From Spirochaetaceae bacterium (GTDB lineage Bacteria; Spirochaetota; Spirochaetia; Treponematales; Breznakiellaceae): a stretch of 42,081 nucleotides of DNA. Positions within the stretch are counted from its first letter, which is position 1. Each line of letters begins with the position of its first letter. The DNA is taken from positions 1 through 42,081 of the forward strand of contig JAITCP010000180.1 in the NCBI GenBank assembly GCA_031283025.1, read 5' to 3'. The position numbers and the translations under genes were made by a program. Positions 32,428 through 40,420 of the stretch are shown in pieces. The notes beneath the pieces were generated by a model that worked only from the letters and a program-made list of their open reading frames with translations, made no database searches and was not told the DNA's origin.

Positions 32428-32883
32428 ATGCAAAAACAAATTAAAAAAGTTTTTTACGCGGACGGGCTGCGTTTTTCCTGTACCCGCTGTTCCGATTGCT
32501 GCCGCCATGAGCCGGGCTATGTCTTTTTGTCAGAGTCCGATTTACAGCTTCTGGCAAAAGAATTAAAAATACAGTACACTAACATTAATAAAATGATTGA
32601 TGCTTATTGCCGCTGGGTTCCCGTCGCCGAAGGGCAAAAGCTGTCATTAAAGGAAAAGGCGAATTTTGACTGTATTTTTTGGCAGGGCGGCTGTACCGTA
32701 TACCAGTCAAGACCCCTCCAGTGCAGAACCTTCCCGTTTTGGGAAACAGCCCTCCGTTCTCCGGAAGCCTGGAAAGCCCTTTCCTGTCCCGGAGCGGGCA
32801 GGGGAGAGCTCCGCAGCCTTGAATACATTGAAGACTGCCTTGAGCGGCGGAAGGCGGAGCCGGTTATGGTAAGGAGGGCGTAA
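32428..32883 (+). CDS. YkgJ-family cysteine-cluster protein
   Basis: A 151-residue cytoplasmic protein. It shows the N-terminal motif FSCTRCSDCCRHEPGYVFLSE (Cys-x2-Cys-x2-Cys-Cys) and later FDCIFW, GCTVYQSRPLQCRTFPFW, the Cys set of the CxxCxxCC (YkgJ/UPF0153) family, thought to bind zinc or iron. The exact function is not known. The ribosome site before ATG 32428 is weak. Its stop overlaps the start of the MBL-fold gene (TAATG), so both are translated together. It is the first gene of the rightward block that runs to rpoD; the upstream 60 bp are A/T-rich, without a clear promoter. Confidence 0.85.
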   Translation: MQKQIKKVFYADGLRFSCTRCSDCCRHEPGYVFLSESDLQLLAKELKIQYTNINKMIDAYCRWVPVAEGQKLSLKEKANFDCIFWQGGCTVYQSRPLQCRTFPFWETALRSPEAWKALSCPGAGRGELRSLEYIEDCLERRKAEPVMVRRA

Positions 32884-33824
32884 TGACGGTCCATTTTTGG
32901 GGAGTCCGCGGTTCCCTGCCGTCGCCGCAGCTTCCATCCCAGATACGCAGTAAAATTTCCGCCATTTTGGAGCGGCTTACCTTGGACGACATTGAATCCC
33001 CGGAAAGCCGGGAGCGGTTTTTGGGAACCCTGCCCCCCTGGCTCTTTGGCACGATAGGGGGCAATACGCCCTGTGTTACCGTTACCTGCGAATCCGCCAG
33101 TGATATGATCGTTTTTGACGCGGGATCGGGCCTGCGGGAATTCGGCGCTTTTGTGGTAAAACAGCGTCCCAAACGGGATCATTTTTTGATTTTTCTTTCC
33201 CATTTTCATTGGGATCATCTGCAGGGCCTGCCTTTTTTTAATCCCGCCTATGATCCTTCATGTACCCTGGATTTTTATTCACCCTTAAAAAATCTGGAAT
33301 CCGCCCTTCACGGCCAGATGACCAGCCCTTACTTTCCGGTTCACATGGAATCCATGGCTTCCAAAAAGAATTTCTGCCTGCTTACGGAACCTATGCAGGT
33401 AGGTAATATCAACATTACTTTTAAGAAAATGAACCATCCGGGAGATTCTTATTCGTACAAACTTGTTGAGGGAAACCGGACATTTATCTTTGCCACCGAT
33501 ACGGAACTTTCCGCAAATGACTTCCAAAAAACGGAAGAAAATTCCGGCTATTTCCAGGATGCCGATTGTATAGTCCTGGATTCCCAGTATACCCTGGGGG
33601 AGGCCATTGAAAAATACAACTGGGGGCACAGCGCTTTTAGCATGGCGGCGGATTTTGCCACTAATTGGGGGATAAAACAGCTTGTCCTGTTCCACCATGA
33701 TCCCACCTATGATGACAAAAAACTGTTCAACATACTCCAGTCCGCCCGGTGGTATACTGAACGGATGGGGATTAAGGACATAGAAATTTCTCTGGCCATG
33801 GAAGGTATGGAGATAAACCTTTGA
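32883..33824 (+). CDS. Metallo-beta-lactamase-fold hydrolase
   Basis: A 313-residue protein. Seen: VHFWGVRGSLPSP at the start, FGTIGGNTPCV (55-64), FDAGSGLREFG (78-88), and the metal motif LSHFHWDHLQG (His107, His109, Asp111, His112), His185 in NHPGDS, Asp206 in FATDTE and His271/His272 in LFHHDP. The set fits a two-metal phosphodiesterase-like MBL protein of the PhnP/RNase Z-like group; the substrate cannot be told. An insertion of about 30 residues (RLTLDDIESPESRERFLGTL) lies between the first strand and GTIGGN. It has no signal peptide. Its TGA overlaps the TTG of the next small gene, and it sits in a tight run with YkgJ and mltG. Confidence 0.87.
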   Translation: MTVHFWGVRGSLPSPQLPSQIRSKISAILERLTLDDIESPESRERFLGTLPPWLFGTIGGNTPCVTVTCESASDMIVFDAGSGLREFGAFVVKQRPKRDHFLIFLSHFHWDHLQGLPFFNPAYDPSCTLDFYSPLKNLESALHGQMTSPYFPVHMESMASKKNFCLLTEPMQVGNINITFKKMNHPGDSYSYKLVEGNRTFIFATDTELSANDFQKTEENSGYFQDADCIVLDSQYTLGEAIEKYNWGHSAFSMAADFATNWGIKQLVLFHHDPTYDDKKLFNILQSARWYTERMGIKDIEISLAMEGMEINL

Positions 33825-34036
33825 CGCCGGCTGTAGAGGTTCACGGGGGAAATTCCGCGGGGCTTTATTTAACCCTGGAAGAATTGTCCGCACTTTTTCC
33901 CTTGTTAAAAAACAATGAAGAGCGCATGGGCGTCCGGGAAAGGCAAATCCTTAACCGTATGGAACGGATTTTGTATGAGCATCTTTCCATTGAGGAAATA
34001 GAAAACCGCATAAGGGGTTCAGTTGGATATGGGTAA
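33821..34036 (+). CDS. Small conserved-looking protein, 71 residues
   Basis: It starts at TTG 33821, overlapping the MBL stop as TTGA, with GGAG 8 nt upstream. The sequence MTPAVEVHGGNSAGLYLTLE, then ELSALFPLLKNNEERMGVRERQILNRMERILYEHLSIEEIENR, predicts a short strand region and two charged helices. No family is recognised; a small protein of this kind beside mltG may be treponeme-specific. The 3' end overlaps the mltG start by 14 nt (TTG 34023), so it is coupled at both ends. Confidence 0.65.
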   Translation: MTPAVEVHGGNSAGLYLTLEELSALFPLLKNNEERMGVRERQILNRMERILYEHLSIEEIENRIRGSVGYG

Positions 34037-35105
34037 AATTCCCCGCGCTCTGCGGCTTTTTTTCAGCCTTATAAGTTTTTTTATCGGCCTTGTACTCCTC
34101 CTTGCCGGGGGCCTTGCCGGAACGGCGCTGTACTATAACGCCCCTCCGCAGGAAGCCCCGCTGTCCGGCGGTGATTTTGCCGGGGCAAAACGTGAAGACG
34201 GGGGAACGGTTCTTTTTGAAGTGCGTGAGGGGGAAAGCGCCTACGGAGTAGGGCAGCGGCTGGAACAGGCGGGGCTTATAAAAAACCGGTATTTCTGGAA
34301 TATTCTTTGCCGCATAAAAAAGGATTTTCTTAAAACGGGAACCTACCGCCTGACTTTTCCCGCTTCCCAAACGGAAATACGCTCCGTTTTGGTGGAAGGA
34401 AAGCAGCTCCTTTTGCGGGTAACCATTCCGGAAGGGGTAACCCTTAAAAAAGCGGCGGCGGTCATTGGGCAAAGCGGCATCTGTACGGCGGAAGATTTTC
34501 TTGCCGCCGCGGCGGATAAAGCAATCATCTCCGCCTACCGTATCCCCGGCCAAACTATGGAAGGCTACCTGTACCCGGAAACGTACTTTTTCCCCGGCTC
34601 CTTTCCCGCCGAACGGGTTGTAAAAACCATGGCGGATACGTTCTTTGAAAAACTCCGGGAACTTGCCCCGGAATCGGCAGGCTTTACCCCCCGTGAATTG
34701 AACGATATTGTTATCCTTGCTTCCATTGTGGAACGTGAATACCGCGTTGAAGATGAAGCCCCCCTCATGGCGGGGGTGTTCCGTAACCGTATGAAGATCA
34801 ACATGGCCATGGAATCCTGCGCTACGGTGGAATATATCATCACTGAAATTCAGGGAAAGCCCCATCCCCATGTTCTGTACTTTGAGGACATAGCGATTCA
34901 GCATCCCTACAATACTTACGTGAACCCCGGCCTGCCGCCGGGCCCCATCTCCTTTCCCGGCAGAACCGCCCTTGACGCGGCCCTGCATCCGGCGCAAACG
35001 GATTACCTCTTTTTCCGCCTTGTGGACGAATCCGCCGGGCGGCATTATTTTTCCAAAACCCTGGACGCCCACATCCGGGCCGGCGCTCTTTTTGTAAAGG
35101 GCTGA
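34023..35105 (+). CDS. mltG: Endolytic murein transglycosylase MltG
   Basis: A 360-residue inner-membrane enzyme that cuts growing glycan strands and is thought to end their synthesis. An N-terminal membrane helix (about 11-35) is followed by a LysM-like domain (FEVREGESAYGVGQRLEQAG) and the YceG-like catalytic part: TIPEGVTLKKAAAVI, GYLYPETYFF, ILASIVEREY (catalytic Glu238), MAGVFRNRMKINMAMESCATVEYI and YNTYVNPGLPPGPISFPG. Two starts are possible: TTG 34023 (AAGGGG 5 nt upstream) or ATG 34029; they differ by two residues. It stops 1 nt before dnaG, so the cell-wall enzyme and the primase are probably on one mRNA. Confidence 0.94.
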   Translation: MDMGKIPRALRLFFSLISFFIGLVLLLAGGLAGTALYYNAPPQEAPLSGGDFAGAKREDGGTVLFEVREGESAYGVGQRLEQAGLIKNRYFWNILCRIKKDFLKTGTYRLTFPASQTEIRSVLVEGKQLLLRVTIPEGVTLKKAAAVIGQSGICTAEDFLAAAADKAIISAYRIPGQTMEGYLYPETYFFPGSFPAERVVKTMADTFFEKLRELAPESAGFTPRELNDIVILASIVEREYRVEDEAPLMAGVFRNRMKINMAMESCATVEYIITEIQGKPHPHVLYFEDIAIQHPYNTYVNPGLPPGPISFPGRTALDAALHPAQTDYLFFRLVDESAGRHYFSKTLDAHIRAGALFVKG

Positions 35106-35106
35106 T

Positions 35107-36984
35107 ATGGCCCGCTTTACAGAGGCTTCCAAACAGGCGGTTCTTGACAGCATAGACGCTGCGGCGGTTGTTGGGGATTACCTCAGACTGGAAAAAAAGG
35201 GCGGGCGTTACTGGGGGCTGTGCCCTTTTCACCATGAAAAAACACCTTCCTTTACTGTAGACGCGGATCGTAAATACTATTATTGCTTTGGCTGTCATAA
35301 GGGCGGCTCCATCGTTGATTTCATCATGGAGATGGACAAACAGAGTTTTCCTGAAGCAATAGAAACTCTGGCAAAGCGTTTTGGGGTATCTCTCAGCTAT
35401 GAAAAGGGAAGCAGTCCGGGGGAAGACAAAAGCGGTTACATCGAAGCCCTGGCGGATTTGTACAGCCGGGTGGCGGCAAGTTTTCATTACATATTGCTGA
35501 ATAAGGGGGAAGGGGAGAAGGCAAAACAGTATATTATAGACAGGGGTATCGCCATGAATACGATTGAACAGTTCCGTCTTGGGTTTTCTCCCGCAGACAG
35601 ATCATGGCTGTACCGTTTCCTGAGCGGGAAGGGCGGATTTTCCAAAGACTTTCTTGCCGCCACGGGCCTATTTTCCCCAAAGTATCCTTCCGCGTCTTTT
35701 TTTTCCAACCGGCTCATGTTCCCCATTGGAGATAAATCCGGCAGGACTATCGCTTTTGGAGGCAGGCTCCTGGAAGGGGAGGGGCCCAAGTACATAAACT
35801 CCCCGGATTCCGAATTGTTCAAGAAGGGCCGCACCCTCTTTGCCGTGGATTTAGCCCTGCCGGAAATTCGGCGGACAAAAGAAGCGTACCTGGCGGAAGG
35901 CTACATGGACGTGATCTCCCTCCATCAGGGAGGGGTAACCAACGCGGTGGCCCCCCTGGGAACCGCCTTTACCGACGATCAGGCAAAATTCCTTCACCGC
36001 TGGGCGGACAAGGTTTACCTTATGCTGGATAACGATGAAGCTGGGCAAAATGCCGCCTATAAGGCCGTTTTATGCTGCCGCAGGAACGGTTTGGAATGTG
36101 CCGTGGTAGATACCGCCCGGTTTTTTAACGGAAAAGGCGAAACTCCCAAAGATCCTGCAGAAATTTTGCAAAAATTTGGTTCCCAGGCATTGAAAAAAAG
36201 TGTAAAATGTGCTATACTTGACATTGATTTTGTGATTACCCGTAGCAAAACCTTTAAGGATACAGCCCAATCGGTGGCTTTTTTATTTCCCTATTTGGAT
36301 GCCCTTGATTCAGAGGTTGCCAGGGATGTAACTATAGGGGCCATTGCCCAGTCTTTTGGAGTGGAATATCGGGCAGTCCTGGATGATTATAACCGGGCAC
36401 GGCAGCCGGAAAGGCAGTTGACGGCGGAAAAGGGAGTTCCGTCCGGAATTTCGGCGGTAAAAAAAACATTTCGCGCCGGAGACGAACTATACCTCCTTGC
36501 GGCGGTATTTGTGAATCCCGGCCTGTTCAAAGTTCTGCGTTCCGCCCTTTCCCCGGAGGACTTGGAAGATAGCAACGCGCGGGAACTGTACATTGTCATG
36601 GAGGATTGGTTCCGGCTTAATTCGGATCTCTTATCCGGGGAAGAAAACATGACGGGCATTGAAACCGGTGTTCAATTTTGTAACCGGGTTCCTGCCCGCT
36701 CCGGTAATCTCCTTGATATGATTCCGGAAGGGGATTTACGGGATTTTATTTTACGGCAGGAAGCGTCGGGGGCCTTTACCAATCCGGAAAAAGTCCTCAG
36801 TGACGGAATAGCCAGGATGAGGAGCAAAATTCTGGAACGGCGGCGCAGGGAAATAACACGGGAGCTGCGGCACACCACGCATGAAGATGCAAAAGAGGCC
36901 GATTTGCTTGCGGAAAAAATGTATATTGACGCTGAACTAAAGGGCCGTCATCAGGTAAAACAAACTACAAGAGGAGCCGAATGA
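35107..36984 (+). CDS. dnaG: DNA primase
   Basis: A 625-residue enzyme that makes RNA primers at the replication fork. Seen: CHC2 zinc finger with Cys39, His42, Cys60, Cys63 (GLCPFHHEKTPSF, YYCFGCHKGG); RNA polymerase domain with FGGRLLEGEGPKYINSPDS; Toprim motif AEGYMDVISL (Glu264) and LMLDNDEAGQNAA (Asp308, Asp310). The Toprim acidic pair reads DND where DGD is usual. The C-terminal helicase-binding region (about 440-625) is divergent and rich in charged helices. It starts 1 nt after mltG and its TGA overlaps the ATG of rpoD (ATGA), the classic primase-sigma pair of the macromolecular synthesis operon, here without rpsU. Confidence 0.96.
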   Translation: MARFTEASKQAVLDSIDAAAVVGDYLRLEKKGGRYWGLCPFHHEKTPSFTVDADRKYYYCFGCHKGGSIVDFIMEMDKQSFPEAIETLAKRFGVSLSYEKGSSPGEDKSGYIEALADLYSRVAASFHYILLNKGEGEKAKQYIIDRGIAMNTIEQFRLGFSPADRSWLYRFLSGKGGFSKDFLAATGLFSPKYPSASFFSNRLMFPIGDKSGRTIAFGGRLLEGEGPKYINSPDSELFKKGRTLFAVDLALPEIRRTKEAYLAEGYMDVISLHQGGVTNAVAPLGTAFTDDQAKFLHRWADKVYLMLDNDEAGQNAAYKAVLCCRRNGLECAVVDTARFFNGKGETPKDPAEILQKFGSQALKKSVKCAILDIDFVITRSKTFKDTAQSVAFLFPYLDALDSEVARDVTIGAIAQSFGVEYRAVLDDYNRARQPERQLTAEKGVPSGISAVKKTFRAGDELYLLAAVFVNPGLFKVLRSALSPEDLEDSNARELYIVMEDWFRLNSDLLSGEENMTGIETGVQFCNRVPARSGNLLDMIPEGDLRDFILRQEASGAFTNPEKVLSDGIARMRSKILERRRREITRELRHTTHEDAKEADLLAEKMYIDAELKGRHQVKQTTRGAE

Positions 36985-38813
36985 GCGAAAAATCCGTATC
37001 CACTGCCGGTAAAACCAGAACCAGGACATTGAAACAAAAACGTTCCTCTACCGCATTAAAGGCCGGAGCGCAGGTTGTCCATGTTGACGTAGCCTCGGAC
37101 CCTGCAGTCCTTAAACTGCTGGAATACGCCCGGAATAAAAAGATTCTTTCCTATGACGAATTACAGGACTTTTTGCCCGAACACATAGCCGGTACAGACA
37201 GAATCGAACAGGTTCTTGCTTTACTGGAAACGAATGACGTACAGCTTCTTGAAGACGATTCCCTGGACGATGAAGAAGATACTGAAAGCCGGAAAAATGA
37301 AACTACTAAAAAACGGCTTGTCTATGCGGAAAAGGAATCTTCCGCGGACGATCCAATACGGCTTTATTTAAGGGAAATAGGCAAGGAAAACCTTCTTACC
37401 GCCGAACAGGAAGTGGAGCTTTCAAAGCTGATGGAGGAAGGGGAGAATATTATCAAAGGGGTGATCAAAAATTCCGGCATGATCATCCCGGAGTTCTACC
37501 ATATTGCCCAGCGTGTTTTTTCCAAAAAAGATCCAAAGGAACTGGCCCTTTCCAAAAAGGAAATTACTGAATTCATGACGGAGCGGCGGCGTTTAAACCA
37601 GTTTTACAAGGAAATCTTAAGGGTTGCCGGAACAGACTTGAAAAATTACATGGAAATGAAACGCCGCCTTCTTGCCAAAGGCGCGGATATTTATGAAGAC
37701 AAGGAACTGGCGGATTTACGGAAAAAACTTCTGGACATTGTTGTTCACAGTGAAATCCACCCGGAAGAAATTACCGGTTTTTCAGAAAAATTCGTTCAGG
37801 CTGCAAAAAAAATAAAACGGTATAAGAAAGAGCAGGAACGGATTGAAAAGCGCCTTAGGGTGGGTTCCCTTAAAGAACTGCGCGCGCTTGGGCGCGCTCT
37901 GACCATAAAAGAAGAACGTGAAGTCCTGGAGGAAGATCTGGGCCTTTCCTCTGATGACATCAAGGAACTGATCCGCCACATCCAGGTAACGGACAAAAAG
38001 CTCCGTCAAATGGAAACGGAATTTGAAGAGCCTATCGACAACATCAACCTTTTGGCCAAGGAAATCAACCGGGGCCGTGTCATGATGAAAAACGCCAAGG
38101 ACAGGCTTATCAAGGCAAATCTGCGCCTTGTGGTATCCATTGCCAAAAAGTATACCAACCGCGGGCTTCATTTCTTTGATCTGGTACAAGAGGGTAACAT
38201 AGGGCTCATCAAGGCGGTAGAGAAATTTGAATACCAGAAAGGCTTTAAATTTTCCACCTACGCCACCTGGTGGATACGGCAGGCGATAACACGTTCCATT
38301 TCCGATCAGGCCAGGACTATCCGGGTACCGGTGCACATGATCGAGCAGATCAACAAGGTGGTCCGGGAATCCCGCCAGCTCATGCAGGTATTGGGCAGGG
38401 AACCCACCGATGAAGAAATTGCCGGGCGGCTGGGCTGGACAGCCTTCCGGGTCAAGACCGTCAAAAACGTAGCCCGTGAACCTATCAGTCTGGAAACCCC
38501 CATCGGGGAAGAAGAAGATTCCCTTTTGGGGGATTTTATAGAGGACAAAGATGTGGAAAATCCTGCCAGCCAAACCGCCTTTACCCTGCTTCAGGAACAA
38601 CTTTCCGGCGTTCTTTCCACCCTTCCTGACCGGGAGCAGGAAGTGCTTAAAATGCGCTTTGGCCTGGATGACGGTTATTCCCTTACGCTGGAAGAAGTAG
38701 GGCTTTACTTTAACGTAACCAGAGAGCGTATCCGGCAGATAGAAGCTAAAGCCTTACGGCGGCTGCGGCATCCCCGGCGGAGCCGTAAACTTAAAGATTA
38801 TTTGGATCATTAA
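36981..38813 (+). CDS. rpoD: Housekeeping RNA polymerase sigma factor RpoD
   Basis: A 610-residue primary sigma factor. Region 1.1 lies at about 40-97, followed by an acidic linker; region 1.2 begins DPIRLYLREIGKENLLT (124-140). Then the non-conserved helix block (about 155-330), region 2 (LVVSIAKKYTNRGLHFFDLVQEG, FKFSTYATWWIRQAITRSI; -10 recognition), region 3 (VPVHMIEQINKVVRESRQL) and region 4 (DREQEVLKMRFGL, TLEEVGLYFNVTRERIRQIEAKALRRL; -35 recognition). The length and all landmarks are complete. ATG overlaps the dnaG stop. It directs most transcription, including the TTGACA/TATAAT-type promoters seen in this window. Confidence 0.97.
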   Translation: MSEKSVSTAGKTRTRTLKQKRSSTALKAGAQVVHVDVASDPAVLKLLEYARNKKILSYDELQDFLPEHIAGTDRIEQVLALLETNDVQLLEDDSLDDEEDTESRKNETTKKRLVYAEKESSADDPIRLYLREIGKENLLTAEQEVELSKLMEEGENIIKGVIKNSGMIIPEFYHIAQRVFSKKDPKELALSKKEITEFMTERRRLNQFYKEILRVAGTDLKNYMEMKRRLLAKGADIYEDKELADLRKKLLDIVVHSEIHPEEITGFSEKFVQAAKKIKRYKKEQERIEKRLRVGSLKELRALGRALTIKEEREVLEEDLGLSSDDIKELIRHIQVTDKKLRQMETEFEEPIDNINLLAKEINRGRVMMKNAKDRLIKANLRLVVSIAKKYTNRGLHFFDLVQEGNIGLIKAVEKFEYQKGFKFSTYATWWIRQAITRSISDQARTIRVPVHMIEQINKVVRESRQLMQVLGREPTDEEIAGRLGWTAFRVKTVKNVAREPISLETPIGEEEDSLLGDFIEDKDVENPASQTAFTLLQEQLSGVLSTLPDREQEVLKMRFGLDDGYSLTLEEVGLYFNVTRERIRQIEAKALRRLRHPRRSRKLKDYLDH

Positions 38814-38828
38814 AATACGAGGTGTAAC

Positions 38829-39671
38829 ATGGTAATGGAAGAGGTTTTTGTAAAACTTAGGACGCTTCAGGATATTCTTTCCGACAAGATAGAACTGGAA
38901 CATAAGGTAGAAGAAATTCCCAAAATTCTGGTTACGCAGGAAGAACTCCTTGCCCGTTTGAAACGATCGTTCATCGAAAAAAACCTGGAATATGAAAAAT
39001 GCCGGGCGGCGGAAAACGAATACCGCTCCTTGCTTTTTGAGGCGGAATCCAACCGGGAAAGGTCGGAAAAACACATGGATGCGGTAAGCACCCAACGGGA
39101 ATACGAGGCCCTGGACAAGGAAATTCGGGATGCGGCGGATAAAGAGCAGCAATACCGGAAGGAACTCCAACGTGAAGAACGTCTCCTTACCGAACTGGAT
39201 GAACAGATAAAGCAGGGCGCAGCCCTTATTGAACAGCAGGAAAAAGACCTGGATGAACGCCGCCGGGGCATAGAAGCGGAAGTTACGGAAAAGAAAGAGC
39301 GGATCCGCAGGCTGGAAGAAGAAGAACAAAACCTGATTCCCGGCCTTGATCCGGAGGTGCTCTTTAAGTTTGAACGGATTATCCGTAACAAGATGGGCCG
39401 GGGCATTGTAGCCATTAAGGGCGGGGTTTGTATGGGCTGCCACATGGTACTTCCCGTCCAGTTTGCCAATGTTGTCCACCAGGGGGAAGAAATTGTTTTC
39501 TGTCCCTACTGTTCCCGCATCCTTTTTTACGAGGAAAGCGGCCAGGACGGTGAAAACTACTTTGATATTGAAGATTCCGGAAGCCTTTCAGACCTTGATG
39601 ATATGGAAGAAGACGAATATGATGATGATGAGGAAGAAGAAGAAAGCGCCGATATTGAATATGAAGAATAA
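38829..39671 (+). CDS. Coiled-coil protein with C4 zinc ribbon
   Basis: A 280-residue protein. Residues about 5-170 form a long coiled coil (EELLARLKRSFIEKNLEYEK, KEIRDAADKEQQYRKELQRE, KKERIRRLEEEEQ), followed by a zinc ribbon with Cys201, Cys204, Cys225 and Cys228 (GVCMGCHMVLP, VFCPYCSRILFY), then a strongly acidic tail (about 240-280, Asp/Glu). This is the C4-type zinc-ribbon family that includes chlamydial CT398, reported to contact sigma-54 and flagellar/type III components. It sits 15 nt after rpoD with GAGGTG before the ATG, so regulation of transcription is possible, but not shown. RNase P RNA starts at its stop codon. Confidence 0.87.
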   Translation: MVMEEVFVKLRTLQDILSDKIELEHKVEEIPKILVTQEELLARLKRSFIEKNLEYEKCRAAENEYRSLLFEAESNRERSEKHMDAVSTQREYEALDKEIRDAADKEQQYRKELQREERLLTELDEQIKQGAALIEQQEKDLDERRRGIEAEVTEKKERIRRLEEEEQNLIPGLDPEVLFKFERIIRNKMGRGIVAIKGGVCMGCHMVLPVQFANVVHQGEEIVFCPYCSRILFYEESGQDGENYFDIEDSGSLSDLDDMEEDEYDDDEEEEESADIEYEE

Positions 39672-40220
39672 GCGATGAACCAGGCAGCCGCCTGACCGTC
39701 AGGTGTTTTACCGGATATGCTTTGCATAACGGCAGCATGGCGGTCAAGAGGAAAGTCCGGACTCCGCAGGACACGATGCCGGGTAACGCCCGGGACTTGG
39801 CGCTTAATTCCCATAGCCGGAGGGTTTTACCCGCGGTTAAAAGGAATCACGCGCCGGGGACAGACAGTGCAACAGAAAGCAAACCTCCTTTTATCCCATT
39901 ACGGAATAGAGGGAAAGGGTGAAAGGGCGGGGTAAGAGCCCACCTCGGCGGCGGCAACGCCGCCGGTAAGATCGGCTGCACCGAATAGGCAGGGAGTTTT
40001 GGAACGAAACTCCCAAGCCATTTCGGCAAAGCCGAAATGGCCAACCTCATCGGGAGCAAAGTCAAGCAGCGTTTAGGTGAATGGCACAGCCGTTCACGCC
40101 GGTTGTCCGCCGGATAAAACGCGGGTAGACTGCATGGAGATGGCCGGTAACGGCCTTCCCAGACAGATGGTTGCTCTGGCAGTTTTTGCCATGACAGAAT
40201 CCGGCTTATGGTTCATCGCT
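39671..40220 (+). ncRNA. rnpB: RNase P RNA, bacterial type A
   Basis: The catalytic RNA of RNase P, which trims the 5' leaders of tRNAs. Conserved blocks are present in order: gaggaaagtccggactcc (39748-39765), gcaacagaaagcaaacc near 39870, gggtaagagcccacc near 39932 and gacagaatccggcttatgg (40192-40211). The ends pair as helix P1: agcgatgaacc (39671-39681) with ggttcatcgct (40210-40220), 11 bp perfect. About 550 nt is long against the usual 350-420. Extra hairpins include GGGAGTTT/AAACTCCC (39992-40014) and CCATTTCGGC/GCCGAAATGG (40018-40040). The 5' end overlaps the stop codon of the zinc-ribbon gene, so it is either processed from that mRNA or has a promoter inside it. Confidence 0.93.
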
Positions 40221-40227
40221 TTTTTTA
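40210..40227 (+). terminator. T-run after RNase P RNA
   Basis: The 3' strand of helix P1 is followed directly by a run of T (40220-40226). Since P1 pairs over 550 nt, termination would need a local structure or the folded RNA itself; the T-run still marks the likely 3' end. Confidence 0.5.
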
Positions 40228-40231
40228 ATTT

Positions 40232-40350
40232 GGGGAACCTCTGAAACCGGTTGTTTTTAGAGGTTCCTTTGCAGTTTCTCTCCCTTTGGGCTGCGAAACG
40301 TGCGTTTTTCAGCGGTAAATCTCTAAAAACTGAAGTTTTTAGAGATTCCC
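40232..40350 (-). repeat. 120-bp multi-hairpin repeat, copy B
   Basis: This is the inverted copy of the element at 32246-32366. Its right-end hairpin ATCTCTAAAAAC/GTTTTTAGAGAT (loop tgaa) is a perfect 12-bp stem, where copy A has one G:T pair. It lies 11 bp after RNase P RNA and 70 bp before the TPR-protein gene. Confidence 0.88.
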
Positions 40351-40380
40351 TTTGGTCATTTTTGGGACAGACTCGCTTAA

Positions 40381-40409
40381 TTGACTTTTTATTTCAAACG
40401 GTATTTAAT
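40381..40409 (+). promoter_or_regulatory. Promoter-like sequence before the TPR gene
   Basis: TTGACT (40381-40386), 17-bp spacer, TTTAAT (40404-40409); each box differs from consensus by one base. Transcription would start near 40416, only 5 nt before the ATG at 40421, so the AAAGG ribosome site would not be transcribed. The TPR mRNA would then be nearly leaderless, or the real promoter lies elsewhere. Confidence 0.4.
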
Positions 40410-40420
40410 CAAAGGTTAGT

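Noticed and set aside
33951..35153. Open frame of 400 codons on the minus strand
   Set aside because: Antisense to mltG, whose motifs are complete; the antisense product is basic and has no recognisable domain.
35107..36984. Inactive primase because Toprim reads DND
   Set aside because: Both Asp residues and the catalytic Glu264 are present; the middle residue varies and does not bind metal.
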